A DNA stretch of 31,439 nt from Gp13-AA77 sp036521995 (GTDB taxonomy: Bacteria; Acidobacteriota; Terriglobia; UBA7540), in NCBI GenBank assembly GCA_036521995.1, contig DATDGR010000349.1:1-31439 (forward strand), written 5' to 3'. Under the pieces are notes generated by a model. That model saw nothing but the letters and a program-made list of their open reading frames with translations. It was not told where the DNA came from and searched no databases. Every line of letters starts with the position of its first letter. The first letter of the stretch is position 1. Shown here one piece after another: positions 24,128 to 31,439 of this stretch. Both the position numbers and the translations under genes were made by a program.

Positions 24128-26773
24128 CTACTCCGCGCGCAGTGCATCGGTTGGATCCACCGACGCCGCGCGGCCCGCGGGCAGAAAGCTTGCCGCCATC
24201 GCCGTCATTCCCAGCAATAGGGCCACGGAGGCCAGCGTCGCCGGGTCCCAGGGCTGCACTCCGAACAGGAGGTTCCGGATCATTGTCGATGCTCCCATTG
24301 AGCAGACCAGCCCGATCGCCAATCCGGCGAATGTGAGCCATCCCGATTGCAGCATCACGAGCCTGTACACCGAGCTGCGCTCCGCTCCCAGGGCCATGCG
24401 GATACCGATTTCCCGCGTCCGCTGGCTCACCAAGTAAGCCATGATTCCGTAGAGCCCAACCACACCCAGCACCAGCGCCATCGCCGCGAATCCGCCCACC
24501 AGCCATGCCGAGAAACGGTGGAAAAGCGCCGCCTGCGTGGCGTCAATCTGGGCGTTCATGGTCGCTTCGTCAGAAACGCCCAGGCTCGGGTCGATCTGAT
24601 GCAGCGTGCTCACCAGCACCGGCAGCAGCGCGCTGGCAGCTTGCCGCGTGCGCACTGTCAGGCTGAAGTCGTGGTCTTGCGTCTGGTTGAGCGGGAAATA
24701 CTCCGTAGGCTGGATGTCGGCATCAAGCGGGCCCTCGCGAACGTCGTCGACCACCCCGACAATCTCCCAGGTGTGCGGAAGCCCTTGCTCGTCATCGGCG
24801 ATCCTCTGACCGATGGGGTTCTCGCCAGGAAAATACCTTCGGGCCAGCGCTTGATTCACCACCGCCACTCCGGGCCTGGAGGTATCTTCGGCATCGGCGA
24901 AGAGGTGACCGCGCACCAGCCTCGCCTTGAGCGTGGCTAGATACGCAGCGCTCACGTGACGTTCGTCCACCTCATTGTGCGCGCCGTGATACGCTCTTCC
25001 GGGAAACTGGATCCTGTCGGTGGCGCAGTCACATTGCGCCGGGAGCATGCTGGTCATACCGGCCGACTCCACGCCCGGCAGGCTTGAGACGCGGCGCACA
25101 ATTTCCCGGTAAAGTCCTACCGTCTGTTCGTCAGTCTTGTAGGCCGTGCCGGGTGCCATTACCTGCAACGTTGCGAGGTGGTTGGGATCAAAGCCCAACG
25201 GCACGTGCAGCAGGCGATAGAGGCTCTGCCCCAGCAGTCCTGCGCCCGTCAGCAACACCACGGCCACCGCCAGTTCCGCCACCACCAACTTCGCTCCCAG
25301 CCTGCGCCAGAGCCGGCTGGCCGCGCCGGGGCTTGCGCCGGCCAACGCGTCACGAACGTTAGCGAACGAGAACCGCAGTGTGGGCGTAACGGCCAGCAGC
25401 AACGCGGCCATCAGGGCAATGGCCGCGGCCAGCGCGCCCGTGTGCGCGTTCAGGCCGACGCCTTTGAGAAACGGCATGTTCGACGCCATATCCTTCGGGA
25501 TCACACGGCCAAGGAGCTTCATGGTGTCGCTTGCGACGATCAGGCCTGCCAGGCTGCCCAACACGGCAAGCAGAAGTCCCTCGGTCAAAAACTGCAGCAC
25601 CAGCCGAGCCCGCGTGGCGCCCAGCGCGCGCCTCACAGCAATCTCGCGCCGGCGGCTCTCCGACCGCACGAGCACGAGACCGGCGGCGTTCAAAGTGGCA
25701 ATCAACAACAGCAGGCCGGCTCCGCCCAGCAGTGTCAGCAGGACGGGTCGCACGTCGCCGATGATGATCTTGGCGAGGGGAACGACATTGGCGCTGAGGT
25801 CGCGCCCGGTGATGCCGTATTGGCGCTGAAGTCGCCGTTCGATGGCCGTCATTTCGGCCTGTGCCGACTGTATCGTCACCCCATCACGGAGCCGCCCGAT
25901 TCCCCCAAAGTTGTAAAAGGTCCGTGAACGTTCGTGAGGGCTCAAGTGATTGATCGGAACCCAGAACTCTGCATTGCCGCTTGGAGCGAAAGAGAATGTC
26001 CGGGGCAGGACGCCGATAATCGTATAGGCGCTGTTATCGAGGTCCACTGTTTGTTCTACTACATCGCGCCGCGCGCCGAAGCGGTCGAGCCAGGCCTGAT
26101 AGCTCAGGATTACGACGTCAGGACCGTCCGGCCGGTCCTCCCCAGGATAGAAATCGCGCCCCAGCATGGGATGCACACCGAGGGTTTGGAAAAAGCTTCC
26201 ACTCACTCGCTCGGCTTGGACCGGCTCCGCTCCGGAAGGAGTCCGCAGAAGATAGCCGGTCCCGCTGTACACATCGAGCGAGCTGAAAGACTTATTCAGC
26301 TGTTGCCAGTCGAGATAGTCCGGATACGAGAGCGGCCAGCGTGGCGACTCAATGCTGCTTTCGTTCACCGACATCAGCCGGCCTGGATTTGCATACGGAA
26401 GCGGCCGTAGCAGAGCCGCATCCACAAAACCGAAGATGGACACGGCCGCGCCCATGCCGAGCGCCAGAATCAGGATTGCCGTCAATGCAAATCCTGGGTT
26501 CTTCTTGCATTGCCGTAGCGCAAAACGCAGGTCGTCCAGCACCGTCTCCACTCGAAATGCCACCAGTTCGTGACTTACATTCCTCAACTTCGTTGCATTG
26601 CCGAATTGCCGCATCGCCGCGTAGCGCGCAGCTTCCGACGTCATGCCGCCGTCTATGAATTCCTTCTCCACCTGGGCGCGATGAAATGCCATCTCCTCGT
26701 CGAGTTCGCTGTGGAACCGCCCGCGGCTGAAGAGAATCGAAAGCTTCTTCACCAACCTGATGAAAGCATTCAT
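24128..26773 (-). CDS. ADOP-type ABC transporter permease with N-terminal prefix domain
   Basis: This 881-residue permease has duplicated MacB/FtsX halves. Residues 1-80 form the permease prefix domain (ELDEEMAFHRAQVEKEFIDG ... AARYAAMRQFGNAT), which is soluble. The first membrane helix follows LDDLRFALRQCKKNPGFALT. Two periplasmic cores and two FtsX blocks follow (the second with GLYGIMAYLVSQRTREIGIR), and the protein closes with DPTDALRAE. The ATG directly follows the TAG stop of the PadR gene with no gap, and its ribosome site GGAGG lies inside the PadR 3' end, so the two are translationally coupled. It differs from the permease at 755-3310 by the prefix domain and by having its own regulator. 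Transport substrate unknown; PadR control suggests an inducible efflux or stress role (inference). Confidence 0.93.
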   Translation of the reverse strand: MNAFIRLVKKLSILFSRGRFHSELDEEMAFHRAQVEKEFIDGGMTSEAARYAAMRQFGNATKLRNVSHELVAFRVETVLDDLRFALRQCKKNPGFALTAILILALGMGAAVSIFGFVDAALLRPLPYANPGRLMSVNESSIESPRWPLSYPDYLDWQQLNKSFSSLDVYSGTGYLLRTPSGAEPVQAERVSGSFFQTLGVHPMLGRDFYPGEDRPDGPDVVILSYQAWLDRFGARRDVVEQTVDLDNSAYTIIGVLPRTFSFAPSGNAEFWVPINHLSPHERSRTFYNFGGIGRLRDGVTIQSAQAEMTAIERRLQRQYGITGRDLSANVVPLAKIIIGDVRPVLLTLLGGAGLLLLIATLNAAGLVLVRSESRRREIAVRRALGATRARLVLQFLTEGLLLAVLGSLAGLIVASDTMKLLGRVIPKDMASNMPFLKGVGLNAHTGALAAAIALMAALLLAVTPTLRFSFANVRDALAGASPGAASRLWRRLGAKLVVAELAVAVVLLTGAGLLGQSLYRLLHVPLGFDPNHLATLQVMAPGTAYKTDEQTVGLYREIVRRVSSLPGVESAGMTSMLPAQCDCATDRIQFPGRAYHGAHNEVDERHVSAAYLATLKARLVRGHLFADAEDTSRPGVAVVNQALARRYFPGENPIGQRIADDEQGLPHTWEIVGVVDDVREGPLDADIQPTEYFPLNQTQDHDFSLTVRTRQAASALLPVLVSTLHQIDPSLGVSDEATMNAQIDATQAALFHRFSAWLVGGFAAMALVLGVVGLYGIMAYLVSQRTREIGIRMALGAERSSVYRLVMLQSGWLTFAGLAIGLVCSMGASTMIRNLLFGVQPWDPATLASVALLLGMTAMAASFLPAGRAASVDPTDALRAE

Positions 26774-27112
26774 CTATGCCTCCTGCGCATCGCTCAAGAC
26801 CCGCCCGATCGCCGCAATCATCTGCCCGAACTGCGACAACTCGACGTCCAATTGCCTGCGCCCGGCAGCGGTCAACGTATAGAAACGCGCGCGCCGGTTG
26901 GTCTCCGTCATCTTCCATTCGGCCTTCACCCAGCCCTGCAGCAGCAGCCGCTGCAACGCCGGGTAGAGTGAGCCTTCTTCCACCGTGAGCACATCGTCCG
27001 AAAGCCGTTTGATCGAGAGCGCAATCCCATAGCCGTGCAGCGGCGCGCGAGTCAGCGTCTTCAGGATCAGCATGTCGAGGGTTCCGGGCAGCAGGTCGGG
27101 CTTCTTGGCCAT
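26774..27112 (-). CDS. PadR-family transcriptional regulator
   Basis: This is a winged-helix repressor of 112 residues, the usual size for the short acidobacterial PadR type. The motif LLPGTLDMLILKTL opens the first helix. HGYGIALSIKRLSDDVLTVEEGSLYPALQRLLLQGWV covers the recognition helix and wing region, and RRARFYTLTAAGRRQL covers the wing and final strand. The C-terminal helix would serve dimerisation. The gene is directly upstream of, and coupled to, the ADOP permease gene. A promoter with an overlapping short palindrome lies immediately before it, which fits autoregulation. The start at 27112 gives the normal family N-terminus MAKKPDLLPGTL. Confidence 0.95.
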   Translation of the reverse strand: MAKKPDLLPGTLDMLILKTLTRAPLHGYGIALSIKRLSDDVLTVEEGSLYPALQRLLLQGWVKAEWKMTETNRRARFYTLTAAGRRQLDVELSQFGQMIAAIGRVLSDAQEA

Positions 27113-27119
27113 ACCTATT

Positions 27120-27149
27120 ACTATAGATAATCTATGGATAGAGTGTCAA
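27120..27149 (-). promoter_or_regulatory. Promoter with overlapping palindromic operator for padR-ADOP operon
   Basis: Read on the minus strand: TTGACA (27149-27144), an 18-base spacer, then TATAGT (27125-27120), which matches five of six -10 positions. A 13-base odd palindrome ATAGAT-A-ATCTAT (27123-27135) overlaps the -10 box and is a likely PadR operator (inference). Transcription should begin about 7 bases beyond the -10 box, at or next to the ATG at 27112. Confidence 0.7.
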
Positions 27150-27190
27150 TGGATTGATCTCATGGCTTTCGCCCGTGGTCTCGGCGAGGC

Positions 27191-27322
27191 TGTCATTCTG
27201 AGCGAAACGCAGTGAAGTGAAGAATCTGCTTTTGCCTGACTGCTTCCGTAAACAGCAGATGCTGCGTTTCGCAGCGGGAATCTGTAAGGAGAAGCAGATC
27301 CTTCGCTTCGCTCAGGATGACC
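27191..27322. repeat. Palindromic dispersed repeat (MITE-like)
   Basis: The left arm begins TGTCATTCTGAGCGAAACGC and runs to AGAATCTGCTT. The right arm, AAGCAGATCCTTCGCTTCGCTCAGGATGACC, is its imperfect inverse complement. The interior carries a perfect GCTGCG-TTT-CGCAGC hairpin (27261-27275). The outer sequence TGTCATTCTGAGCGAA is one I associate with abundant intergenic palindromes in Acidobacteriota genomes. It has no coding capacity. A half-copy is seen near 3649-3666. Confidence 0.7.
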
Positions 27323-27509
27323 GTCCTGGCGCTCAGAGCCTGCCTTGGCGATGTAGACTACATGCGGGCCTCTTCTTTGCGTTTGAAGGTTTAGGTGTAG
27401 CCTACATCACCTGCCTACCCCTCTTGACACACTGGCTAGCCTGTGTTAGCCTCGGGCCGTCTCGCTAAGGGGCGTCTGGACCCGTGCCCGACGCCCCGGA
27501 GGTGGTCTC

Positions 27510-28140
27510 ATGCCCGTCCGTAAATCGCCGGTTCGCACCCCCGCCCTGCTGCGCGCCAATCGCGCCAACGCCCTCAAGTCCACCGGCCCCCGCTCCGCCC
27601 ACGGCCAAGCCCGCAGCCGCCTCAACGCCCTGCGCACCGGCCAGTACGTCCGCGACTTGCGCGGCCAGCTCGAGCGCCTGGGCGACACCGACGCCCTCTT
27701 TCTGCTCGACTGGATCTATGCCCAGCTCCTGCGCCGCTTCGTCACCCGTACCCGGCGCCATCGGGACCTGAACCGACGCGCGGCCAGCCGGTTGTGGTGC
27801 CGGCTGACGGGACAGCAGCAGTCCGGGGTCCGTAAGGAGGAGCACGGCTCGGGTGATGCCATCTCATCCCCTGGTCCTTCCAAATCGTTCGGTTTGCGCC
27901 CGTTCAGTGATCGCATGCGGTTGGAGAATCACCGGGGCGCCGGTCTTGTTTTCTGGTACCCCTATCGCAGCCGTTACGCCTGCCGCGCCAGGGGCGCCCC
28001 GCTGGTGCCGGCTTTCGCCGACTACTACGGCGACGGCCGGGTGACCCCCGGCTACCGATGGCCGCGCGCCGCCCAGGGTCGCCGGAAGGATTGCGTGGTC
28101 CCGGGGGGCTCAGTGACCGGTGGGGGACCATACCCCGGAA
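27510..28140 (+). pseudogene. Conserved 'RANRANALKSTGPR' protein, 3'-truncated
   Basis: The frame starts MPVRKSPVRTPALLRANRAN, preceded by GGAGG. Residues 15-45 (RANRANALKSTGPRSAHGQ ... LNALRTGQY) belong to a common uncharacterised protein type in Acidobacteriota and other soil bacteria. Near residues 130-155, FSDRMRLENHRGAGLVFW matches the later conserved block of the same type. After about residue 165 the similarity is lost. An insertion-sequence-end-like motif begins at 28142 and the frame then runs on without a stop to 29672, antisense to lpxC, which cannot be real coding. I read this as a gene that has lost its natural 3' end. Function unknown. Confidence 0.55.
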
Positions 28141-28141
28141 C

Positions 28142-28168
28142 GAAGCCGGAATGTCCTTTAGAATCAGA
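28142..28168 (+). repeat. Third copy of IS-end-like motif
   Basis: GCCGGAATGTCCTTTAGAATCA differs by one base from the copy at 6865-6886, in the same orientation about 21 kb away. It marks the point where the upstream conserved gene loses its family sequence. Confidence 0.65.
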
Positions 28169-28190
28169 GGGGTCAGCTCAGGCTCGGTCA

Positions 28191-28690
28191 ATGGCGGACC
28201 GGCCCGGTGCGGAGGGTCCTGAGGGCCCAGCCGGCGGTCGGGCCGCAAGGGCTGAAGAGCAAGTGGGGTCGGGGCTGGCGCGGCTGAAGCCGCCGGGCTT
28301 GACAGCCTTAACTTGCACAACGATCCCAACCAGCCCATGGGCCCCGGCTGCCTCCGGCAGCGAGTTCGAAGCGTTGGGGTACGAAGGCGAGTTTCGCGAC
28401 GATCTCGAATTGGGGGCCGAGTTGGGGGAGGAGGCGTGGGGTGACTCCTGCCAGGCGCTCGCCGACGAGGGCGGTCCGGCGGACAAAGATGTCCTCGATC
28501 GCTTGCTCGGCCGGCCAGGGCCCGGCGGCCTGACGCTCCATCGGCCGGAGCTGGAAAGGCCAGGTGAGGATGACGGCGCGTTCTGGGAGGAGGTGGCCGA
28601 ACGTGCCACCGCGGACGAATGCTATCTGGGAGAGCTGCGGCAGGCGGCGAAAGCCAGGGGCCCGGAGGCGGCACGGTTGCTGGTGGACCG
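28191..28690 (+). pseudogene. Decayed open frame with protein-like composition, abutting lpxC
   Basis: In the plus frame, residues encoded from about 28356 to 28690 (EALGYEGEFRDDLELGAELG ... FWEEVAERATADECYLGELR) have a balanced Glu/Asp/Leu/Ala/Arg composition and look like an amphipathic, helical, acidic protein. The opposite strand is Ser/Pro-rich, as shadows usually are. An ATG is at 28191, but there is no stop before the frame enters lpxC antisense. I take it as a gene fragment truncated at or near the 3' end of lpxC. I do not recognise the family. Confidence 0.35.
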
Positions 28691-28691
28691 G

Positions 28692-29696
28692 CTAGCGCGC
28701 AGTTGCGGCGCGATTCGGCAGCTCCGCGAGCGCGGTCTCGGCCGCCCGGACAGCGCCCAGCTCCTTGCCCCTAAGACCGGAACCGGCAGTACCGGTGGCG
28801 CCGATGGTGATCCCCGAGCCATTGGTGATCCCCGCGAGCGTCCAGGTGCTTCGGTCTCGCAGGAGTTGGGAGACCAAAGCGTAGTGCAAAGCGTGACCGG
28901 CGCGGTCCGCCACTACATGGCCGACGAGCGGATGGCCCAGCATCACCAGATCGCCGATCAGATCCAGAATCTTGTGGCGGCAAAACTCGTCGGGAAAGCG
29001 GACTCCTTCCGGATTCATGACGCCATCGCGCGTGAGCACCACGGCGTTCCCGAGCGATCCGCCGCGCACCAGGCCATTCTTGCGGAGCATCTCCACTTCC
29101 TCCACAAAGCCGAAGGTGCGGGCGGGGGCGATCTGGGTCGCGTAGCTTCCGCCGTGGTTCCCGTTGTGCCCTTCCGAAGCGGTGAAGTCAAGCATCTGCT
29201 CGCCAATGAAGGGATGGGGAAAGACGATGCGGTAGGAGACTTTGAAGGTGTCACTGGGGTAGACGGCGATGCGCTTGGCCCCGTCCACGACTTCGACAGG
29301 CTTCAGGATGCGCGCATAGCGGCGCTCGGCCCGCTGACGGCGCAGGCCGGCCTCGCCGATCATGCTCACGAACGGCAGGGCGCTGCCGTCCAGGATGGGG
29401 ACCTCGAGGTTGTCAATCTCCACCCGGACGTTATCCACGCCCGATGCGGCCAGCGCCGAGAGCAGGTGCTCGGTGGTGGAGATCAGCACTCCACGCTTCA
29501 TGAGGCTAGTGGCGTAGCTTACGCGGGTCACGTTGCGGGCGTGGGCCTCGATCTCGAAGCCGTCAAGGTCGGTGCGGCGGAAAATGATGCCGTGATTGGC
29601 CGGGCCGGGCACAAGCCTGACGGTCACCGGAACTCCGGTGTGCAAGCCAAGGCCGGTCACGCTGACGGGTGAACCGATGGTGTGCTGATGGTCCAA
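28692..29696 (-). CDS. lpxC: UDP-3-O-acyl-N-acetylglucosamine deacetylase
   Basis: This cytosolic zinc enzyme catalyses the committed step of lipid A synthesis. Its 334 residues are near the usual 300-310. Motifs present: an early VTGLGLHTG, the zinc ligand His77 in TTEHLL, the HKILDLIGDL motif (His241 and Asp245 as zinc ligands) and the catalytic His268 in RAGHALHYAL, where the family's usual Asn is His. The start codon is TTG at 29696. It is supported by GGAGG five bases upstream and by the normal family N-terminus; there is no ATG in a sensible position. It stands alone here, not in a cell-division cluster. The presence of lpxC implies an outer membrane with lipid A, in line with the two Oar-like receptors. 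Confidence 0.97.
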   Translation of the reverse strand: MDHQHTIGSPVSVTGLGLHTGVPVTVRLVPGPANHGIIFRRTDLDGFEIEAHARNVTRVSYATSLMKRGVLISTTEHLLSALAASGVDNVRVEIDNLEVPILDGSALPFVSMIGEAGLRRQRAERRYARILKPVEVVDGAKRIAVYPSDTFKVSYRIVFPHPFIGEQMLDFTASEGHNGNHGGSYATQIAPARTFGFVEEVEMLRKNGLVRGGSLGNAVVLTRDGVMNPEGVRFPDEFCRHKILDLIGDLVMLGHPLVGHVVADRAGHALHYALVSQLLRDRSTWTLAGITNGSGITIGATGTAGSGLRGKELGAVRAAETALAELPNRAATAR

Positions 29697-30043
29697 ATAG
29701 TCCTCCGGCGTTTCGTCGTCCAGCGTCCTGCGAAGTCAAAGCATGTTGGATGCCACGCGCATCCAAGTCGGATGATTCGCCGTATAATCAATGGATTGAG
29801 TAGCTTCCTTAGATCTTTCGAACAACTAGACTGTGGCTAAACAGACACAGTTCACGTCGGGATGTACTCAGGTGAGGCCACACTGAAAACCGAATCTCTT
29901 GGCTTCGACATCCAAGCGAATCGTATTGTCCTGTTCAGGAGTATTGGAGAGGAAGTTTACTAAGAATTCCGAGCCCTCTGCTTTCTGAGGCAAAGGCTCC
30001 GACAGCGAGAGATTCGGTAAGCTATTGGCAGGCTTAACGTTAG
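29697..30043. other. Intergenic region upstream of lpxC
   Basis: No supported gene. It holds the lpxC ribosome site and a CTGTG...CACAG inverted pair near 29831-29850. The minus-strand frame at 29868-30179 reads through the tRNA-like segment and resembles chance frames commonly seen beside att sites, so I do not call it a gene. Confidence 0.45.
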
Positions 30044-30068
30044 TTTGCCCGGAGAGATTCGAACTCCC
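30044..30068 (-). other. tRNA 3'-end-like segment, probable att-site remnant
   Basis: On the minus strand GGGAG-TTCGAAT-CTCTC forms a complete five-pair T-arm (one G-T pair) with the standard TTCGAAT loop and C61, followed by CGGGCAA in the place of an acceptor 3' strand. No D-arm, anticodon arm or matching 5' acceptor strand precedes it, so it is not a whole tRNA. Lying about 170 bases beyond the integrase, it is most simply the tRNA fragment kept at an integration junction. Confidence 0.6.
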
Positions 30069-30234
30069 GACGGCTTGCTTCGTAGTACTATGGCTCCCCT
30101 CAACAGCCGCCCTCGCAACTTCTTCAGGGTCAACGTTCGATCGTTTCTTCATAGCCCAGAAATGAGCAAAATGCGCCAAAAATGTTCCAGAACTGCCTCA
30201 TTGTGGACGCGATGTTCCAAAATTCCGGTCGTGT

Positions 30235-31279
30235 TCATTTCGCGTTGCGATCCAGCTTTGCCTGGGTCACAAAATGATCCGAGACTCCATCGGCGCTTAG
30301 TCGCGTGGCAAAGGTATGGCGTAGCTCGTACAGGGAAAACCGCGGCACGCCAGCCTTCCGGAGTGTCGTTCCCCAAACCTTCTTGAGGCTGCCGTGGTAG
30401 GCCTTCTTGCCGCGTGAGCTGAGTCTGGGAAAGAGGTAGTCCGATCCAGCCGTCTCCTCAATCCGCCACTTGAACGCCTCGCGGGCACGCTCGGTCATCG
30501 GCATGTCCCCGACCCCGCTCGGCGTCTTGGAATCTTGGATGTGGAAAACAGCGTTCTCCAGGTCGACTTGCGATTTCTTCATCGGCATCAGCCCTTTGTA
30601 CGGCCGAAGACCCATTTCGGAGATGATGACGATGGCCTGCTTCAAGTAGTTGGGAGCCATCATTTCAATCCGCTCCTGCTCGCTCGCCGTCACGTAGTGA
30701 GGCTTACGGGTCGTCTTGCTGAGGGGAGCGGGAAATTCAACGGCGTTGCACGGATTGCTTGCCAAACGTTTCTGCTTCACGGCGACGTTTAGTATTCTTC
30801 GCAGGATCCTGAACTCCTGATGGACGGTGGCTGATTTGAGCTTCCCGTGGTATCGCGGACCGAGCTTGGTCTGAACACATCTCCTGCAGTTCAGGCGGTC
30901 GGCTAGGTATTGCTCGATCGCTGTCGCCGTGATGTCGGATAACCGAGTGTTGCCAAAAGCCGGCCGCAGGAGCCCAACAGCGTTGAGGTTCTGTGTGGGT
31001 GCCCATAGCCCTAAACGGAGGTTTCGATCGAACTTCCAGAAACCAGTCTGCCCACTCGCCGAACGTCAGATTTCGGGCGACGAGCACAGTTGGCAGCTGT
31101 CCGTCGTCTCTAGCATCTAAACGCCTTCGCAAAAACCGCGCGGCTTCCTGTTCGTCAGTGGTGGCGGCCGACTCCTTCACGATCTGGCCGTCACGGTTGC
31201 GGTATCGCACCCACCAGAATGCCGAAGTGGGGCGGCGGAAAATGGCTCCTCCGGTCTTACGTGGCCTACCCTTGGACAT
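30235..31279 (-). pseudogene. Tyrosine recombinase/integrase, broken by frameshift and by loss of catalytic Tyr region
   Basis: The N-terminal part starts at the ATG at 31279 (MSKGRPRKTGG), after GGAGG with 6-base spacing. It carries the arm-binding region (FWWVRYRNRDGQIVKES) and a core-binding start (LTFGEWADWFLEVRSKPP). Near 30990 the frame shifts: just after THTE, the family sequence continues in another frame as NLNAVGLLRPAFGNTRLSDI and runs into the catalytic part. There ISEMGLRPYKG supplies Arg I and SLYELRHTFATRLS supplies the second Arg box. The protein ends DHFVTQ-AKLDRNAK; normally a segment with the catalytic Tyr (of the R-Y-S-Q type) lies between these two pieces. The junction is at 30261/30262. 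The enzyme is therefore inactive by two independent lesions. The neighbouring tRNA-like att remnant fits an integrated element. Confidence 0.85.
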
Positions 31280-31313
31280 CGATTCCTCCATTTACAAAAA
31301 TCTGGGTATCCAC

Positions 31314-31340
31314 TTGACTCAGGTGACCCCAACCTATAGT
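31314..31340 (+). promoter_or_regulatory. Possible promoter / terminal-repeat region of IS1595-type element
   Basis: TTGACT (31314-31319), a short 15-base spacer, and TATAGT (31335-31340) precede the transposase ATG by 10 bases. The stretch GGTGACCCCAACCTATAG (31322-31339) also resembles the terminal inverted repeats of IS1595-type elements (from memory). The other end is outside the window. Confidence 0.35.
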
Positions 31341-31350
31341 ATGCGAGCTC

Positions 31351-31439
31351 ATGGAGGATTACCCTCGGACCGCAGCGGACTTCGAGGCTCGCTTCCGCTC
31401 GGAGCAGGCCTGCCGGGAGTATCTGTTCCAACTCCGCTG
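31351..31439 (+). CDS. IS1595-family transposase, N-terminal fragment (runs off window)
   Basis: Only 29 full codons are visible: MEDYPRTAADFEARFRSEQA, then CREYLFQLR. This is the highly conserved opening of IS1595-type transposases, in which an acidic/aromatic start leads to ACREYLF.LRW and then a zinc ribbon and the DDE domain. The rest lies beyond the right edge, so whether the element is intact is unknown. It lies about 70 bases upstream of, and divergent from, the broken integrase, so it may have inserted near that gene's promoter. Confidence 0.75.
   Translation, partial: MEDYPRTAADFEARFRSEQACREYLFQLR

Noticed and set aside
29831..29850. CTGTG...CACAG inverted pair upstream of lpxC as an operator
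   Set aside because: A five-base arm with a 10-base spacer is too weak, and it lies well upstream of the gene with no clear promoter beside it.
29868..30179. 103-residue minus-strand frame (MAHFAHFWAMKKRSN...)
   Set aside because: It reads across the tRNA-like att remnant (TTKQAVGSSNLSG), a known source of chance frames next to integrases, and has no ribosome site or recognisable domain.

Overview
The window looks like a chromosomal segment of a GC-rich soil bacterium of the phylum Acidobacteriota (inference). The main signs are two large ADOP-type (acidobacterial duplicated, orphan, FtsX/MacB-like) permeases, one paired with a PadR repressor; two very long Oar-like TonB-dependent receptors with an N-terminal carboxypeptidase-regulatory-like domain; a PEP-CTERM protein; and lpxC, which implies a Gram-negative envelope with lipid A.

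Left part (1-9.1 kb): the 3' end of an iron-sulfur subunit of a formate dehydrogenase/hydrogenase-type complex; an orphan ADOP permease on the minus strand; a secreted CocE/NonD (S15-type) hydrolase; a small conserved protein; a transposase remnant in a patch of repeats (about 6.25-6.9 kb); a secreted DUF1579-like protein; and a membrane fatty-acid desaturase with all three histidine boxes.

Central part (9.4-24.1 kb): a run of same-strand genes, mostly for the cell envelope. First comes a 982-residue protein in which a complete PEP-CTERM protein is followed in frame by a second signal-peptide-like segment, a PKD domain, an alpha/alpha-toroid-like region and an Fn3 domain. After a good intrinsic terminator come a secreted protein of unknown function, an Oar-like receptor, a membrane protein joining an NqrB/RnfD-like domain to a tail of seven CX7C pairs (Hcp/Sel1 type), a second Oar-like receptor, and dtd (D-aminoacyl-tRNA deacylase). 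The short gaps suggest co-expression. The combination of two giant outer-membrane receptors with a redox-type membrane domain carrying a disulfide-rich tail is the most unusual part of the window.

Right part (24.1-31.4 kb): a PadR-ADOP operon on the minus strand with a promoter and overlapping operator that can be read directly and that suggest a nearly leaderless mRNA; a palindromic dispersed repeat; decayed open frames; lpxC with a TTG start; and a degenerate integrated element. That element has a tRNA 3'-end-like att remnant, a tyrosine integrase broken twice, and the first 29 codons of an IS1595-type transposase running off the window. No rRNA gene, complete tRNA gene or CRISPR array was seen.
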